The notes beneath the pieces were generated by a model that did no database searches, was not told the origin of the DNA, and worked only from the letters and a program-made list of their open reading frames with translations. This document shows positions 42,193-52,176 of a stretch of 64,000 bases of DNA, piece after piece. Source of the stretch: CALMKX01 sp036274895 (lineage in GTDB: Bacteria; Acidobacteriota; Thermoanaerobaculia; Multivoradales; SZUA-115); the NCBI GenBank assembly GCA_036274895.1, contig DASUEU010000008.1, positions 124,001-188,000 of the forward strand, in the 5' to 3' direction. The position numbers and the translations under genes were made by a program. Positions within the stretch are counted from its first letter, which is position 1. Each line of letters starts with the position of its first letter.

Positions 42193-43797
42193 ATGCGTAG
42201 ACCCTGGAAAATCCTCGCCCTCGTCCTCTTCAGCGTCGCGACCTTTGGCGGTTCCTTGTTCGGCGGCCGGATCCTGGCCCGTGGCGGCGACGTTCGCGAC
42301 ACCCTACGCGTCTACACCGAGCTGATGGCCCTGGCCCATGAGCGCTACGGCGAGGAGGTGAGCTACCGAGACCTCGTCTTCGCCTCGATCCAGGGCATGC
42401 TCCGGACCCTCGACCCTCACACCAGCTTCCTCTCGCCGCGGGCCTACAGCGGCATGAGAGAGCGCCAGCAAAGCTCCTTCTACGGCCTGGGCATCTTGGT
42501 CAGCATGCGCAACGGCAGGCTGACCGTGGTGACGCCGATCGAGGGCACTCCCGCCTCGCGCATGGGAATCCGCGCCGGGGACGTCATCAGCACCATCGAG
42601 GGAGAGTCCACCGAGACCCTCTCCGTCGACGACGCGGTCGATCGCCTGAAGGGCCCCAAAGGCACCCAGGTGACGATCGAGATCGTCCGGCGCGGCTTGA
42701 CCGAGCCGCTCAAGATGACGGTCACCCGCGCCGAGATCCCCCAGACCACGGTGCGCTACGCCTACCTGATGGACGCCGAGACTGGCTACATCTGGCTGAC
42801 CGACTTCAACCGCTCCTCGACCGACGAGATGGCCCAGGCGATCTCGCGGCTCAAGCAGCAGGGGATGAAGCGGCTGATCTTCGACCTGCGCAACAACGGC
42901 GGCGGCCTCCTCGACCAGGCGATCGCGATCGGCGACCAGTTCGTGCCCAAGGGTGGCCGCATCGTCGAGACCCGGGGTCGCACCCCGGACACCGTCCAGA
43001 CCTTCCGGGCCGCGGGTGACTTTCCGGCCCTCGGCGTGCCGGTGATCGTGCTGGTCAACCGGGGCAGCGCCTCGGCCGCCGAGATCGTCGCCGGAGCCAT
43101 CCAGGACCACGACGTCGGCCTGATCGTCGGCACCCCGACCTGGGGCAAGGGCCTGGTCCAGACCGTGTTCAACCTGCCCTATGGTGCCGGCCTCGCACTG
43201 ACCACCGCGAAGTACTACACCCCCTCGGGCCGGCTGATCCAGCGGGACTATTCCTCCTACTACGACTACCTCACCGTGGCCGAGCAGCAGGAGGGCGCTC
43301 CACCGGCCCCCCGCGGCGAGGCCTTCCGCACCGACCTCGGCCGCCAAGTCTTCGGCGGCGGCGGCATCAGCCCGGACGTGCTGGTCGAGAACGAGGAGAT
43401 CACTTCCTTCGAGCAGTACCTGCTCGCCCGCAACGCCTTCGTGGACTTCGCAGTGGACTACCTGAGCGAGAACGGCGGTGCCAATGAGAAGGCCGTGGCC
43501 TCCGCGGCGTGGCGACCGCAGCCGGAGCTGCTGGCTCGGTTCCGGGAGTGGTTGGCCCGCGAGAGCCTGGCCACCTCCGAGCAGATCGAGAAGGGTTTCG
43601 CCGAGAGCCCTCACGCCGACTACGTGCTACGGGTCATCGGCGCCGAGATCCTGAACGTGCGCTTCGGGCCGGAGGCTCAGAACCGAGTTCTGGCTGAGGC
43701 CGACCCGCAGATTCAGAAGGCCCTCACCCTCTTCCCCCAGGCCCGCGAGCTGCTCGCCCAGCGGGAAGCCCTGGTGGGCTCCGGCTTGATCGACTGA
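42193..43797 (+). CDS. S41-family carboxyl-terminal processing protease
   Basis: A 534-residue exported protease. Signal anchor residues 6-28; helical N-terminal domain; PDZ domain (about 95-180; LGILVSMRNGRLTVV ... GIRAGDVISTIEG); and the S41 catalytic core with NNGGGLLDQA, nucleophile Ser in NRGSASAAEIVAGA (about residue 294) and Lys in GTPTWGKGLVQT, giving the Ser-Lys dyad. A helical C-terminal segment of about 130 residues follows. Such proteases trim periplasmic proteins. ATG 42193 was chosen over 42175 because the -10 pattern fits. Confidence 0.9.
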   Translation: MRRPWKILALVLFSVATFGGSLFGGRILARGGDVRDTLRVYTELMALAHERYGEEVSYRDLVFASIQGMLRTLDPHTSFLSPRAYSGMRERQQSSFYGLGILVSMRNGRLTVVTPIEGTPASRMGIRAGDVISTIEGESTETLSVDDAVDRLKGPKGTQVTIEIVRRGLTEPLKMTVTRAEIPQTTVRYAYLMDAETGYIWLTDFNRSSTDEMAQAISRLKQQGMKRLIFDLRNNGGGLLDQAIAIGDQFVPKGGRIVETRGRTPDTVQTFRAAGDFPALGVPVIVLVNRGSASAAEIVAGAIQDHDVGLIVGTPTWGKGLVQTVFNLPYGAGLALTTAKYYTPSGRLIQRDYSSYYDYLTVAEQQEGAPPAPRGEAFRTDLGRQVFGGGGISPDVLVENEEITSFEQYLLARNAFVDFAVDYLSENGGANEKAVASAAWRPQPELLARFREWLARESLATSEQIEKGFAESPHADYVLRVIGAEILNVRFGPEAQNRVLAEADPQIQKALTLFPQARELLAQREALVGSGLID

Positions 43798-43804
43798 ACG
43801 ACCC

Positions 43805-45010
43805 TCAGGGGTTGAACACCACGAACCGGCGCTCGCCGATGATCGTCTCTTGGCCCAGATCGTCGCGGACGTAGACCTGGAAGTGGTGCTCACCGTCTGA
43901 CAGCAGCCGGGTGTCGAGGAAGAAGCGCCAGCCGGGGGCCGCGCTGTCCGGGTAGCCCGGGTAGAGGTTGGTCACTCCCGGACGAAGGATCCCCAACTCG
44001 GCATCACCGACCGGGAAGCCATCGACGTTGACCACCACGGCATGGACCCCTTCGGCGTCGAGGGCCCAGCCGTTGGCTTCGATGATGCCAGCGAAGGTCA
44101 GACCACCGCGGGGCTGGCTGACGGCACCGAAGGAATTCTCGTTGCCGGTGAAATCGAAGCAGGTGAAGGTCACCGGGATCTCGTGGATGTTGTTGATCTG
44201 GCCGGCGATGTCCCCGACACGGACGGTCATCGTGTGCCGCCCGGGAACCCAGCCGGCGGCGATCAGCTCGCCCACGTCGATGACGAAGCGGAAACCGCTG
44301 TGGGGGGCGTCGAAGAGCGTCGGATAGAAGCGGGTGACGTCGAGGCGGGGCAGACCGTAGCAGTCGGTCAAGCCGCCCTTGTCGATGTCGAAGTGGCAGG
44401 AGGTTGTGCTGTCGCGGATGATGGTGCCGTCGAGGAGCAGCTGGACGTAGCCGACCCCGTGATCTCCCTGCTCCACCCCGACGTCGAGGGTGTAACCCCA
44501 AAACACCGAGTAGCGGCGGTTGGGATCAGCGGGGAAGTTGCAGTTCCCAAACAGCTCGGCATCCTGGTTGGGGAACTCGATGCGGCCGAACGGCACCAGG
44601 TTGGCGGTCAGATTGAGGAACTCGAGGATCACGTCGTTGAGCTTGGTGACCTCGCCCGTGAAGCTGTGGACCTGCGCGCTCACGGTATGGAGACCGTTGA
44701 GGAAGCGGGTGCTGTCGAGCTCGAAGGCGAAGCCGGGCGCGGCGCTGTCGGGGAAGCTCGGGTGCATCTGGGTCACGCCCGGCCGGCTACGGCCGTAAAG
44801 GGCGCGACCGATGACCCTGCCGTCGACCAGGATGTCGACGGCGAAGACCCCGTCGTCGTCGAGGGCCCAGCCATGAAGGGAGATGATGCCGGCCCCGGCG
44901 TTGCCGCCGCTGACCTTGCCTCCGAAGCTGCCGAACGGAGAGGCAGCGTGGGCCGTGGAGCCCAGAACGAACATCAGCACGAGAGCGAAAAGGGTGGCCT
45001 TGCGCCGCAT
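43805..45010 (-). CDS. Secreted repeat protein with Ig-like modules
   Basis: A 401-residue exported protein: signal peptide LFALVLMFVLGSTAHA, then three related beta-rich modules. Modules 1 and 3 share a clear pattern (GWALDDDGVFAVDILVDG with RPGVTQMHPSFPDSAAPGFAF; and GWALDAEGVHAVVVNVDG with RPGVTNLYPGYPDSAAPGWRF), while module 2 is divergent and contains four cysteines. The repeats look like Ig-fold or cadherin-like adhesion units, possibly cell-surface. A TTGACT-17-TACAAT promoter lies upstream. Function unknown. Confidence 0.72.
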   Translation of the reverse strand: MRRKATLFALVLMFVLGSTAHAASPFGSFGGKVSGGNAGAGIISLHGWALDDDGVFAVDILVDGRVIGRALYGRSRPGVTQMHPSFPDSAAPGFAFELDSTRFLNGLHTVSAQVHSFTGEVTKLNDVILEFLNLTANLVPFGRIEFPNQDAELFGNCNFPADPNRRYSVFWGYTLDVGVEQGDHGVGYVQLLLDGTIIRDSTTSCHFDIDKGGLTDCYGLPRLDVTRFYPTLFDAPHSGFRFVIDVGELIAAGWVPGRHTMTVRVGDIAGQINNIHEIPVTFTCFDFTGNENSFGAVSQPRGGLTFAGIIEANGWALDAEGVHAVVVNVDGFPVGDAELGILRPGVTNLYPGYPDSAAPGWRFFLDTRLLSDGEHHFQVYVRDDLGQETIIGERRFVVFNP

Positions 45011-45108
45011 GGATCTCTCCTGGCCGTGGGCGGGTCGAAGGAGTCGAAGCTTCTTCCCAGGGATTTTAGCTCCAAGAGCCTCAAGTGTTACCTGAGATTT
45101 TCCGAGCG

Positions 45109-45137
45109 ATTGTACGGGGCGTATTGATGGAAGTCAA
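45109..45137 (-). promoter_or_regulatory. Sigma-70-type promoter of the repeat protein gene
   Basis: On the minus strand TTGACT (45137-45132) and TACAAT (45114-45109) are separated by exactly 17 bases and lie about 100 bases before ATG 45010. This is close to the vegetative consensus. Confidence 0.65.
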
Positions 45138-45178
45138 TCTGCCCCTGTACATGAGGCTAAGGATGCCGCACGCGGGCT

Positions 45179-46135
45179 TCAGCCGGAGCCCGCCATCCCC
45201 TCCTCGAGCCCCTGGAGATGGGCGACCACCAGGTCGCCGAGCTCCTCGAGATCGTAGCCTCCTTCGAGGAGCACCAGGGCTCGGCCGTCGCAGTGCCTGC
45301 GGGCGAAACGGCCCAGTCGTCGTCCCCATTCCGCGAACCCCTCGCGAGTGACCGTCATGCCGCCGAGCGGATCGCCCTGCCAGGAGTCGAAGCCCGCGGA
45401 CAGCACCAGGACGTCCGGCTCGAAGGCGGCGAGCGCAGGCAGAACGCGCTTCTCGATCGCCTCGAGGTGAACGGCGTCCCCGCTGCCCGCGGGCAGGGGT
45501 ACGTTGAGCGTGGTGCCGAGGCCGTCACCGCGCCCTCGCTCGGAGGCCGCGCCCGAGCCAGGATAGAAGGGAAACTGGTGGGTGCTGGCGTAGAGGACGT
45601 CGGCGCGGTCCTCGAACAGGTGCTGAGTGCCGTTGCCGTGGTGGACGTCGAAATCGAAGAGGGCCGGGCGAGCGAACCCGTGGCGGTCGATCAGGTACTG
45701 GGCGGCCACGGCGGCGTTGCCGAAGAAGCAGAAGCCCATCGCGAGGTCTCGCTCCGCGTGATGGCCCGGCGGGCGGACGGCGGCGAAGGCGACGCGGCTC
45801 GTCCCGGCGACCAGCCAATCGGCGGCAGCCAGAGCGGCCTCCACCGCACCCAGGGCAGCGTCCCAGCTGCCGGCGACGATCGGGTTGTCCGCGGAATCGA
45901 ACAGGCCGTCCCCCCGGGCCACGGCACGGCGGAACCGCTCTACGTACTCGCGCTCGTGAAGGGCCTCGATGGCCTCCAGAGCGCCGGGTTGGGCCGAGAC
46001 CTCCTCGATGGTGACCTCGGCGCTGCGCAGGGCCCGGAGCACGACATCGAGCCTCTCCTTCCGCTCAGGAAAGCCACCGCCGGGAGCATGGCGAGAGCAC
46101 TTCGGGGAGGTGAATGCCTGGAGCACGGGGCGCAT
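45179..46135 (-). CDS. Histone deacetylase-family (AcuC/HDAC-like) deacetylase
   Basis: A 318-residue Zn-dependent deacetylase of the arginase-deacetylase fold. Motifs are the charge-relay RPPGHHAE (about 130), the zinc ligands in FDFDVHHGNGTQH (about 165) and the terminal GFDSWQGDPLGG; GGYD near the end supplies the oxyanion Tyr region. Bacterial members act on acetyl-lysine, acetylpolyamines or acetoin-related substrates. No acs/acuA gene is nearby to decide. ATG 46135 gives the usual length; the longer open frame upstream would cross the divergent gene. Confidence 0.88.
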   Translation of the reverse strand: MRPVLQAFTSPKCSRHAPGGGFPERKERLDVVLRALRSAEVTIEEVSAQPGALEAIEALHEREYVERFRRAVARGDGLFDSADNPIVAGSWDAALGAVEAALAAADWLVAGTSRVAFAAVRPPGHHAERDLAMGFCFFGNAAVAAQYLIDRHGFARPALFDFDVHHGNGTQHLFEDRADVLYASTHQFPFYPGSGAASERGRGDGLGTTLNVPLPAGSGDAVHLEAIEKRVLPALAAFEPDVLVLSAGFDSWQGDPLGGMTVTREGFAEWGRRLGRFARRHCDGRALVLLEGGYDLEELGDLVVAHLQGLEEGMAGSG

Positions 46136-46262
46136 TCTACTCGCCGAGCGGATGGGACTCGCCTCGCTTGTGCTATCCTCCGCCTGCCTACCCCGCCGAT
46201 TCGGCGCCTCATCCGAGCTGTCGGCAGCTCGCCTCGCTCCTCTCGAACCCCTGGAGCGAGAG

Positions 46263-46652
46263 ATGAACCCGTCCGATCTCTGTTTCGAGACTTCGTCGCT
46301 GCCGGTCCGTCCGGCCTTTCTGATCGATCCCATCCCCCGCCAAGAGCTCGAGCGCCTGGGTCGGCTGCTGCGCCGTCGCGTGCTCTTCGTGGTCCGGCGC
46401 TGCGCCATCCGCGCCACCCCCGAGCTCCTCGAGGATCTGGTGCAGGACGTCTTCTGTCATCTCTTCGAGGACTGTGCTCGCCGCTTGCGGTCCTGCCGAG
46501 CGGAGACCGTCGATGCCGCCGACGCCTACCTCTGCCGCATCGCCGAGCGGGTGGCTCTGGATCGAGTCCGCTACTGGAGCGCCGGCAAGCGCAGCAGGCA
46601 GGCTACGGTCTCCTACGGCCTGCTCGAGGATCCTCGGCTCCCTCTCGACTGA
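46263..46652 (+). CDS. Truncated sigma-70-like protein (region 2 only)
   Basis: A 129-residue protein matching only region 2 of ECF sigma factors: helix LLEDLVQDVFCHLFEDC (regions 2.1-2.2, RNA polymerase-binding) and AYLCRIAERVALDRVRYWS (2.3-2.4, -10 recognition), followed by a basic KRSRQ. Region 4 is absent; the next 100 bases in other frames do not encode one. It may be a remnant or a deliberate region-2-only regulator. ATG 46263 follows GAGCGAGAG. An extended -10 (TGCTATCCT) lies at 46171-46179. It diverges from the deacetylase gene. Confidence 0.6.
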   Translation: MNPSDLCFETSSLPVRPAFLIDPIPRQELERLGRLLRRRVLFVVRRCAIRATPELLEDLVQDVFCHLFEDCARRLRSCRAETVDAADAYLCRIAERVALDRVRYWSAGKRSRQATVSYGLLEDPRLPLD

Positions 46653-46759
46653 GCAGGGGCACGAGGCGGCTCCGCCCGGAGCTGCGGCTCCGGGCGACCG
46701 ACCAGTTCGAGATTGGGTGATGGAAAGAGAGCGCCAGGGAGGGGGTGGCGACCGACCGG

Positions 46760-46915
46760 CTACCGCATCTTCTCTTCGACGAACTCGACGTGCTTGCGCA
46801 CCTTCGGGTCGTACTTCTTGAGGCGGAGCTTCTCCGTCGAGGCCTTCTTGTTCTTGGTGGTGGTGTAAAACACCCCAGTCCCGGCGGACGAAACGAGCTT
46901 GATCTTCTCGCGCAT
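46760..46915 (-). CDS. rpmG: 50S ribosomal protein L33
   Basis: A 51-residue protein found by reading the minus strand: MREKIKLVSSAGTGVFYTTT at the start, then KNKKASTEKLRLKKYDPKVRKHV to the C-terminus (two segments). This is the standard L33 sequence of 50-55 residues. It lacks the CXXC pairs of the zinc-binding form, so it is the C-minus type. It lies just downstream of tRNA-Asp and tRNA-Val on the same strand, and is probably transcribed with them. Confidence 0.95.
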   Translation of the reverse strand: MREKIKLVSSAGTGVFYTTTKNKKASTEKLRLKKYDPKVRKHVEFVEEKMR

Positions 46916-46966
46916 GAACCGACGACCTCCTGGGATTGCGAAGCTCGAAGCGGGAAGGGTTCGAAA

Positions 46967-47043
46967 TGGCGGGGCCGACGGGACTCGAACCCGCGACCTC
47001 CGGCGTGACAGGCCGGCGTTCTAACCGGCTGAACTACGACCCC
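46967..47043 (-). tRNA. tRNA-Asp (anticodon GTC)
   Basis: A 77-base tRNA with encoded CCA. The 7-bp acceptor GGGGTCG/CGGCCCC, discriminator G, anticodon loop CTGTCAC and TTCGAGT T-loop are all present. Confidence 0.97.
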
Positions 47044-47061
47044 GCGCTGGCTCTCCACACC

Positions 47062-47136
47062 TGGTGGGAGGTGAGGGACTTGAACCCACGACCCCCTGCT
47101 TGTAAGACAGGTGCTCTACCGCTGAGCTAACCTCCC
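47062..47136 (-). tRNA. tRNA-Val (anticodon TAC)
   Basis: A 75-base tRNA with encoded CCA. Acceptor GGGAGGT/ACCTCCC, discriminator A, anticodon loop CTTACAA and T-loop TTCAAGT. It is 18 bases upstream of tRNA-Asp on the same strand. Confidence 0.97.
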
Positions 47137-47155
47137 GCTGTCGCGGAAGGGCTGC

Positions 47156-47184
47156 ATGGTACACAGAGGTCCCAGGCAAGTCAA
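47156..47184 (-). promoter_or_regulatory. Sigma-70-type promoter of the tRNA-Val/tRNA-Asp/rpmG unit
   Basis: Minus-strand TTGACT (47184-47179) and TACCAT (47161-47156) are 17 bases apart, and the -10 ends 19 bases before the tRNA-Val 5' end. Confidence 0.7.
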
Positions 47185-47278
47185 CCATCGCGCGGAGGCG
47201 GTGGCTGGCCGGTCCTGGCCGGGTTTCGTGAGAGAATTTGCCGCTCACGACCAACCCCTTGAGAGGAGCCCGAGACGT

Positions 47279-47887
47279 ATGCACAGTGTAGCCCCGCTCC
47301 CCTACTCGTTCGACGCCCTCGAGCCGCACATCGACGCACGGACGATGGAGATACACCACGGCAAGCACCACGCGGCCTACGTGACCAACCTCAACAAGGC
47401 CCTGGAGAGCTTTCCCGACCTCGCCGCCAAGCCGGTCGAGGACCTTCTCCGCGACTTCCAGAGCATCCCCGAGTCCATCCGGACCGCCGTCCGCAATCAC
47501 GGCGGTGGCCACGCCAACCACACTCTGTTCTGGAGCACCATGGCTCCCGGTGCCGGGGGTAGGCCCGGCGGCGACCTCGCCGCCGCCATCGATCAGGCCT
47601 TCGGCAGCTTCGACGGCCTCAAGGAGAAGCTGACGGCCGCCGCTGTCGGCCAGTTTGGCTCGGGCTGGGGCTGGTTGGTGGTTGCCGGGGGCGGGCTCGA
47701 GGTGATCGCCCGCCCGAACCAGGACAGCCCCCTGATGGAAGGCAAGTCCCCCATCCTCGGTATCGACGTCTGGGAGCACGCCTACTACTTGAACTACCAG
47801 AACCGCCGGCCGGACTACGTGAACGCTTGGTGGAACACCATCCACTGGGGCGCCGTGGCCGACCGTTTCGCCCAAGCCACCCGCTGA
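47279..47887 (+). CDS. sodB: Superoxide dismutase, Fe/Mn family
   Basis: A 202-residue cytosolic enzyme that converts superoxide to peroxide and oxygen. The four metal ligands lie in EIHHGKHH, NHGGGHANH, and the DVWEHAYYL motif (Asp and His). Iron versus manganese use cannot be settled from sequence alone, so the gene symbol is provisional. ATG 47279 follows GAGAGGAG; a longer frame from 47156 would run through the divergent tRNA promoter. A strong hairpin follows the stop. Confidence 0.92.
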   Translation: MHSVAPLPYSFDALEPHIDARTMEIHHGKHHAAYVTNLNKALESFPDLAAKPVEDLLRDFQSIPESIRTAVRNHGGGHANHTLFWSTMAPGAGGRPGGDLAAAIDQAFGSFDGLKEKLTAAAVGQFGSGWGWLVVAGGGLEVIARPNQDSPLMEGKSPILGIDVWEHAYYLNYQNRRPDYVNAWWNTIHWGAVADRFAQATR

Positions 47888-48227
47888 TCCACTCGCCCCT
47901 GCTCAGTTGGAGCCGCCAGCCGGCGGCTCCACTCTCTCCGTCTCCGGTCCCTCTTTTCTTCCCGCAAGCCCGGTGGTGGCTCACACCGCGGCAGGAAAGG
48001 CCTCGCCCGGTCACGTGGTCGTCACGGTCTCGCCGATCTCGGCTCACGGGGCAAGCTTGTGGATATACATAAGTTTACACACCATTGCTCAGACCTGGAG
48101 CACTGATGTGCCCTCGTTGCGGATCATTTTCAAGTCCAATCCAAGTGACACGGCCCTACACTTCTGCATGTGACGGAACGGAGCCTGACGACCAGCAAGG
48201 CGCCGGACTCTTAAGGAGGCTAGAGCA
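47888..48227. other. 340-base intergenic region between sod and the ArsR gene
   Basis: No gene is supported here. The first 45 bases carry the hairpin at 47909-47930. The middle (about 48055-48100) is unusually A+T-rich (GTGGATATACATAAGTTTAC), suiting a promoter or regulatory leader for the downstream ArsR gene. An 88-codon open frame at 47907-48173 has no ribosome-binding site and was not accepted. Confidence 0.4.
47909..47930 (+). terminator. Hairpin after sod, probable terminator
   Basis: GGAGCCGCC-AGCC-GGCGGCTCC is a perfect 9-bp stem with a 4-base loop, 22 bases after the sod stop. A weak pyrimidine tract with TCTTTTC follows about 30 bases later, so Rho-independent function is plausible but not certain. 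Confidence 0.55.
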
Positions 48228-48557
48228 ATGACGGACATGGATTCCACTCCCAATCTCACCGGGGGGCGTGACGAGCGACACCTGACCAAGGTCTTCAAGG
48301 CGCTCTCAGACTCGACCCGCCAGGAGATCCTGCGCCTTCTCGAGAACCACCAGCGGACGGTGGGCGAGATCGTCGGCAACTTCAACCTGTCCCAGCCGAC
48401 CATCTCTCGCCATCTGTCGGTCCTCAAGGAGGCCGACCTGGTGATCGACCAGCGCCAGGGCCAGAACGTCATCTACCGGCTCAACGACGAAGCCCTCTCG
48501 TCCTCCATGCGGGAGTTCTTCGGTCAGTTCCGCAGCTGCCAAGAAGCGCTGCGCTGA
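48228..48557 (+). CDS. ArsR-family winged-helix regulator
   Basis: A 109-residue repressor with the ArsR helix-turn-helix: KVFKALSDSTRQEILRLL, then VGEIVGNFNLSQPTISRHLS and the wing KEADLVIDQRQGQNVIYRL. The metal-binding ELCVCDL-type motif is absent and the only cysteine is near the C-terminus, so it probably senses something other than arsenite or cadmium. AAGGAGG precedes ATG 48228. No co-directional target gene follows before a terminator, so its targets may be elsewhere, or it may regulate itself or sod. Confidence 0.85.
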   Translation: MTDMDSTPNLTGGRDERHLTKVFKALSDSTRQEILRLLENHQRTVGEIVGNFNLSQPTISRHLSVLKEADLVIDQRQGQNVIYRLNDEALSSSMREFFGQFRSCQEALR

Positions 48558-48583
48558 CCGAAGCTCCGGCGCCGCTGCGAGCG

Positions 48584-48616
48584 GCACGACCTCCGGCGTC
48601 AGGCTGGAGGTCGTGC
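48584..48616 (+). terminator. Strong hairpin after the ArsR gene
   Basis: GCACGACCTCC and GGAGGTCGTGC form a perfect 11-bp stem around an 11-base loop, 27 bases after the ArsR stop, followed by T-containing sequence (TTGCTGGCTTGCTT). It separates the ArsR unit from the tRNA-tilS operon. Confidence 0.7.
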
Positions 48617-48668
48617 TTGCTGGCTTGCTTCCGGTCCGGCGGCAGTTCTCTCCTCAACTCAGCCTGGG

Positions 48669-48674
48669 TATAAT
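48669..48674 (+). promoter_or_regulatory. -10 element of the tRNA-tilS operon
   Basis: A perfect TATAAT in very G+C-rich surroundings, ending 50 bases before the tRNA. No convincing -35 is visible (TTCTCT at the right distance). It is the only evident promoter for the tRNA and perhaps for the whole operon. Confidence 0.6.
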
Positions 48675-48724
48675 CGCGCCCCCGTCGAAGACCGGCAGCG
48701 ACCCGCCGGCCCTCCACGCTCTCT

Positions 48725-48801
48725 GGCGGTGTAGCTCAGTTGGTTAGAGCGAGCGACTCATAATCGCTAGGTCATGGGTTCAAGTCCCGTCACCGCCACC
48801 A
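48725..48801 (+). tRNA. tRNA with CAT anticodon (elongator tRNA-Met or tRNA-Ile2)
   Basis: A 77-base tRNA with encoded CCA: acceptor GGCGGTG/CACCGCC, D-arm, anticodon arm GCGACTCATAATCGC with CAT at 48759-48761, T-loop TTCAAGT. A CAT anticodon is used by both elongator Met and Ile2, the latter being converted to lysidine by TilS. The acceptor stem looks Met-like, while the anticodon arm resembles Ile2. The next gene is tilS, which makes the Ile2 reading worth testing. It is not an initiator tRNA, since position 1 pairs normally. Confidence 0.95.
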
Positions 48802-50186
48802 TCTCTCCCCCCCTCGGGCTTCTCCTCGAGATCGTTCGCGATCGGCTCGAGGCCCACTCGGCTTTGGCAGCGAACCGCCCGCTGATCGTCGCGTTCTCCG
48901 GCGGTCCGGACTCGACCGCCCTCCTCCTCGCCGTCTCAACCTTGGGGCGGGCTGCGGGTACGCCGGTGCTCGCCGCACACCTCGATCACGCCCAGGACGC
49001 GGGATCGTCGGACCGGGCTACCGCCGCCCGCGACCTGGCACGGCGCCTGGGCGCAGACTTCGAGCACGACCGCCGCTCGGTGTCTGCCGAGCGTACCCCC
49101 GGAGAGAGCTGGGAGGCGGCGGCCCGGCGGATTCGCTACGACTACCTCGAGAACGTCCGCAAGCTGGCCGGGGGGGAATGGGTGCTCACCGGCCACCATC
49201 AGGACGATCAGGCCGAGACCGTGGTGCTTCGACTGCTCTTCGGCAGCGGACCCACGGGGCTGGGCGGCGTCCATCCCGTTCGTCACCATCTGCTCCGCCC
49301 CTTGCTGGGTCTGAGCCGATCGCAGCTGGCTGACGCCCTCACGGCCGCAGGTCTGATCCCGGTCTCAGACCCCACGAATCTCTGTCTCGATCCTGCACGC
49401 AACCGCATCCGCGCCGAGCTGCTGCCTCGCCTGTGCGCCAACGAGCCCGCGCTCACCGCGCGCTTGGCTGCACTGGCGAAACGGGCCCAGGGGGCTGCGG
49501 CTTCGATCGACAAGACCCTGGAGGCCCGGCTCTCGCCCCGGCACGAGGAAGATGGCCTCTCGGTCGCGCAGAGAGATCTCACCGAGCTTCCGCCGTCCCT
49601 GGTCGCCCCAGCGCTCGCCCTCCTGAACCGGCTGGCGGGCTCCCCCTACCCAGCCTCGGCTGCAGCTCGCTCAGAGCTCGCCCGCCAGCTGCGGAGCCGC
49701 CGGCACGTGCGCTGTGACTGCGGTGACGGCTGGTACTGGGAGACCTTGGGCGGACGCCTCCATGTGCGGCGGAAGCGGTCAGGTTGCCCTCGTTTCTCTT
49801 ATACTCTGCGCGTGCCGGGCGAGGTCACGATCCCCGAGATCGCAGCCAGGCTCAGCATTCGCCTAGGCCCTGCCGCGACGCGACCTGTTCAGCCCGGAAC
49901 CGAACGCGTCGAAATCTCTCTCCCCTTCACCGATGGCGGCTGGGTGGAGATTCGTAATCGACTCCCGGGCGATCGGCTCCGACCGATCGGACGCAGCCGC
50001 CCGCGACGCTTGAAGGAACACCTGATCGAGCTCGGTGTCCCCCGCGACCGCCGGGACCGCCTGCCGATCCTCTGTGAGGCCGGGAACATTGCCTGGGCAG
50101 CGAGCGTAGGCATCGACGAGCGGTACCGGCCACGCCCGGGAGCTGCCATCTGGACGGTCGAGATCGGCAGCGACAGAGAGCCATGA
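48774..50186 (+). CDS. tilS: tRNA(Ile)-lysidine synthase
   Basis: TilS ligates lysine to C34 of tRNA-Ile2 using ATP. The N-terminal PP-loop motif VAFSGGPDSTALL, HLDHAQD and TGHHQDDQAET are present, followed by the TilS substrate-binding and C-terminal domains (RNRLPGDRLRPIG, LPILCEAGNIAWAA). The first ATG (470 residues) lies inside the upstream tRNA T-arm; the only other common start in the N-terminal region is TTG 48864 (440 residues), which would cut into the helix LLLEIVRDRLEAH usually seen before the PP-loop. Start is therefore uncertain. ftsH follows 16 bases later. Confidence 0.88.
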   Translation: MGSSPVTATISPPLGLLLEIVRDRLEAHSALAANRPLIVAFSGGPDSTALLLAVSTLGRAAGTPVLAAHLDHAQDAGSSDRATAARDLARRLGADFEHDRRSVSAERTPGESWEAAARRIRYDYLENVRKLAGGEWVLTGHHQDDQAETVVLRLLFGSGPTGLGGVHPVRHHLLRPLLGLSRSQLADALTAAGLIPVSDPTNLCLDPARNRIRAELLPRLCANEPALTARLAALAKRAQGAAASIDKTLEARLSPRHEEDGLSVAQRDLTELPPSLVAPALALLNRLAGSPYPASAAARSELARQLRSRRHVRCDCGDGWYWETLGGRLHVRRKRSGCPRFSYTLRVPGEVTIPEIAARLSIRLGPAATRPVQPGTERVEISLPFTDGGWVEIRNRLPGDRLRPIGRSRPRRLKEHLIELGVPRDRRDRLPILCEAGNIAWAASVGIDERYRPRPGAAIWTVEIGSDREP

Positions 50187-50202
50187 CTGGGAGAGCGTAC
50201 CT

Positions 50203-52172
<1,970 letters not shown>

Positions 52173-52176
<4 letters not shown>

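Noticed and set aside
46474..46821. Frame-shifted continuation of the sigma-like gene holding region 4
   Set aside because: The translated sequence has no region 4 helix-turn-helix and overlaps rpmG on the other strand.
47165..47180. Fifth copy of the 19-bp repeat
   Set aside because: AGGTCCCAGGCAAGT matches only partly and is accounted for by the tRNA-Val promoter spacer and -35.
47907..48173. 88-residue open frame after sod
   Set aside because: No ribosome-binding site, begins in the hairpin, and composition is unlike neighbouring genes.
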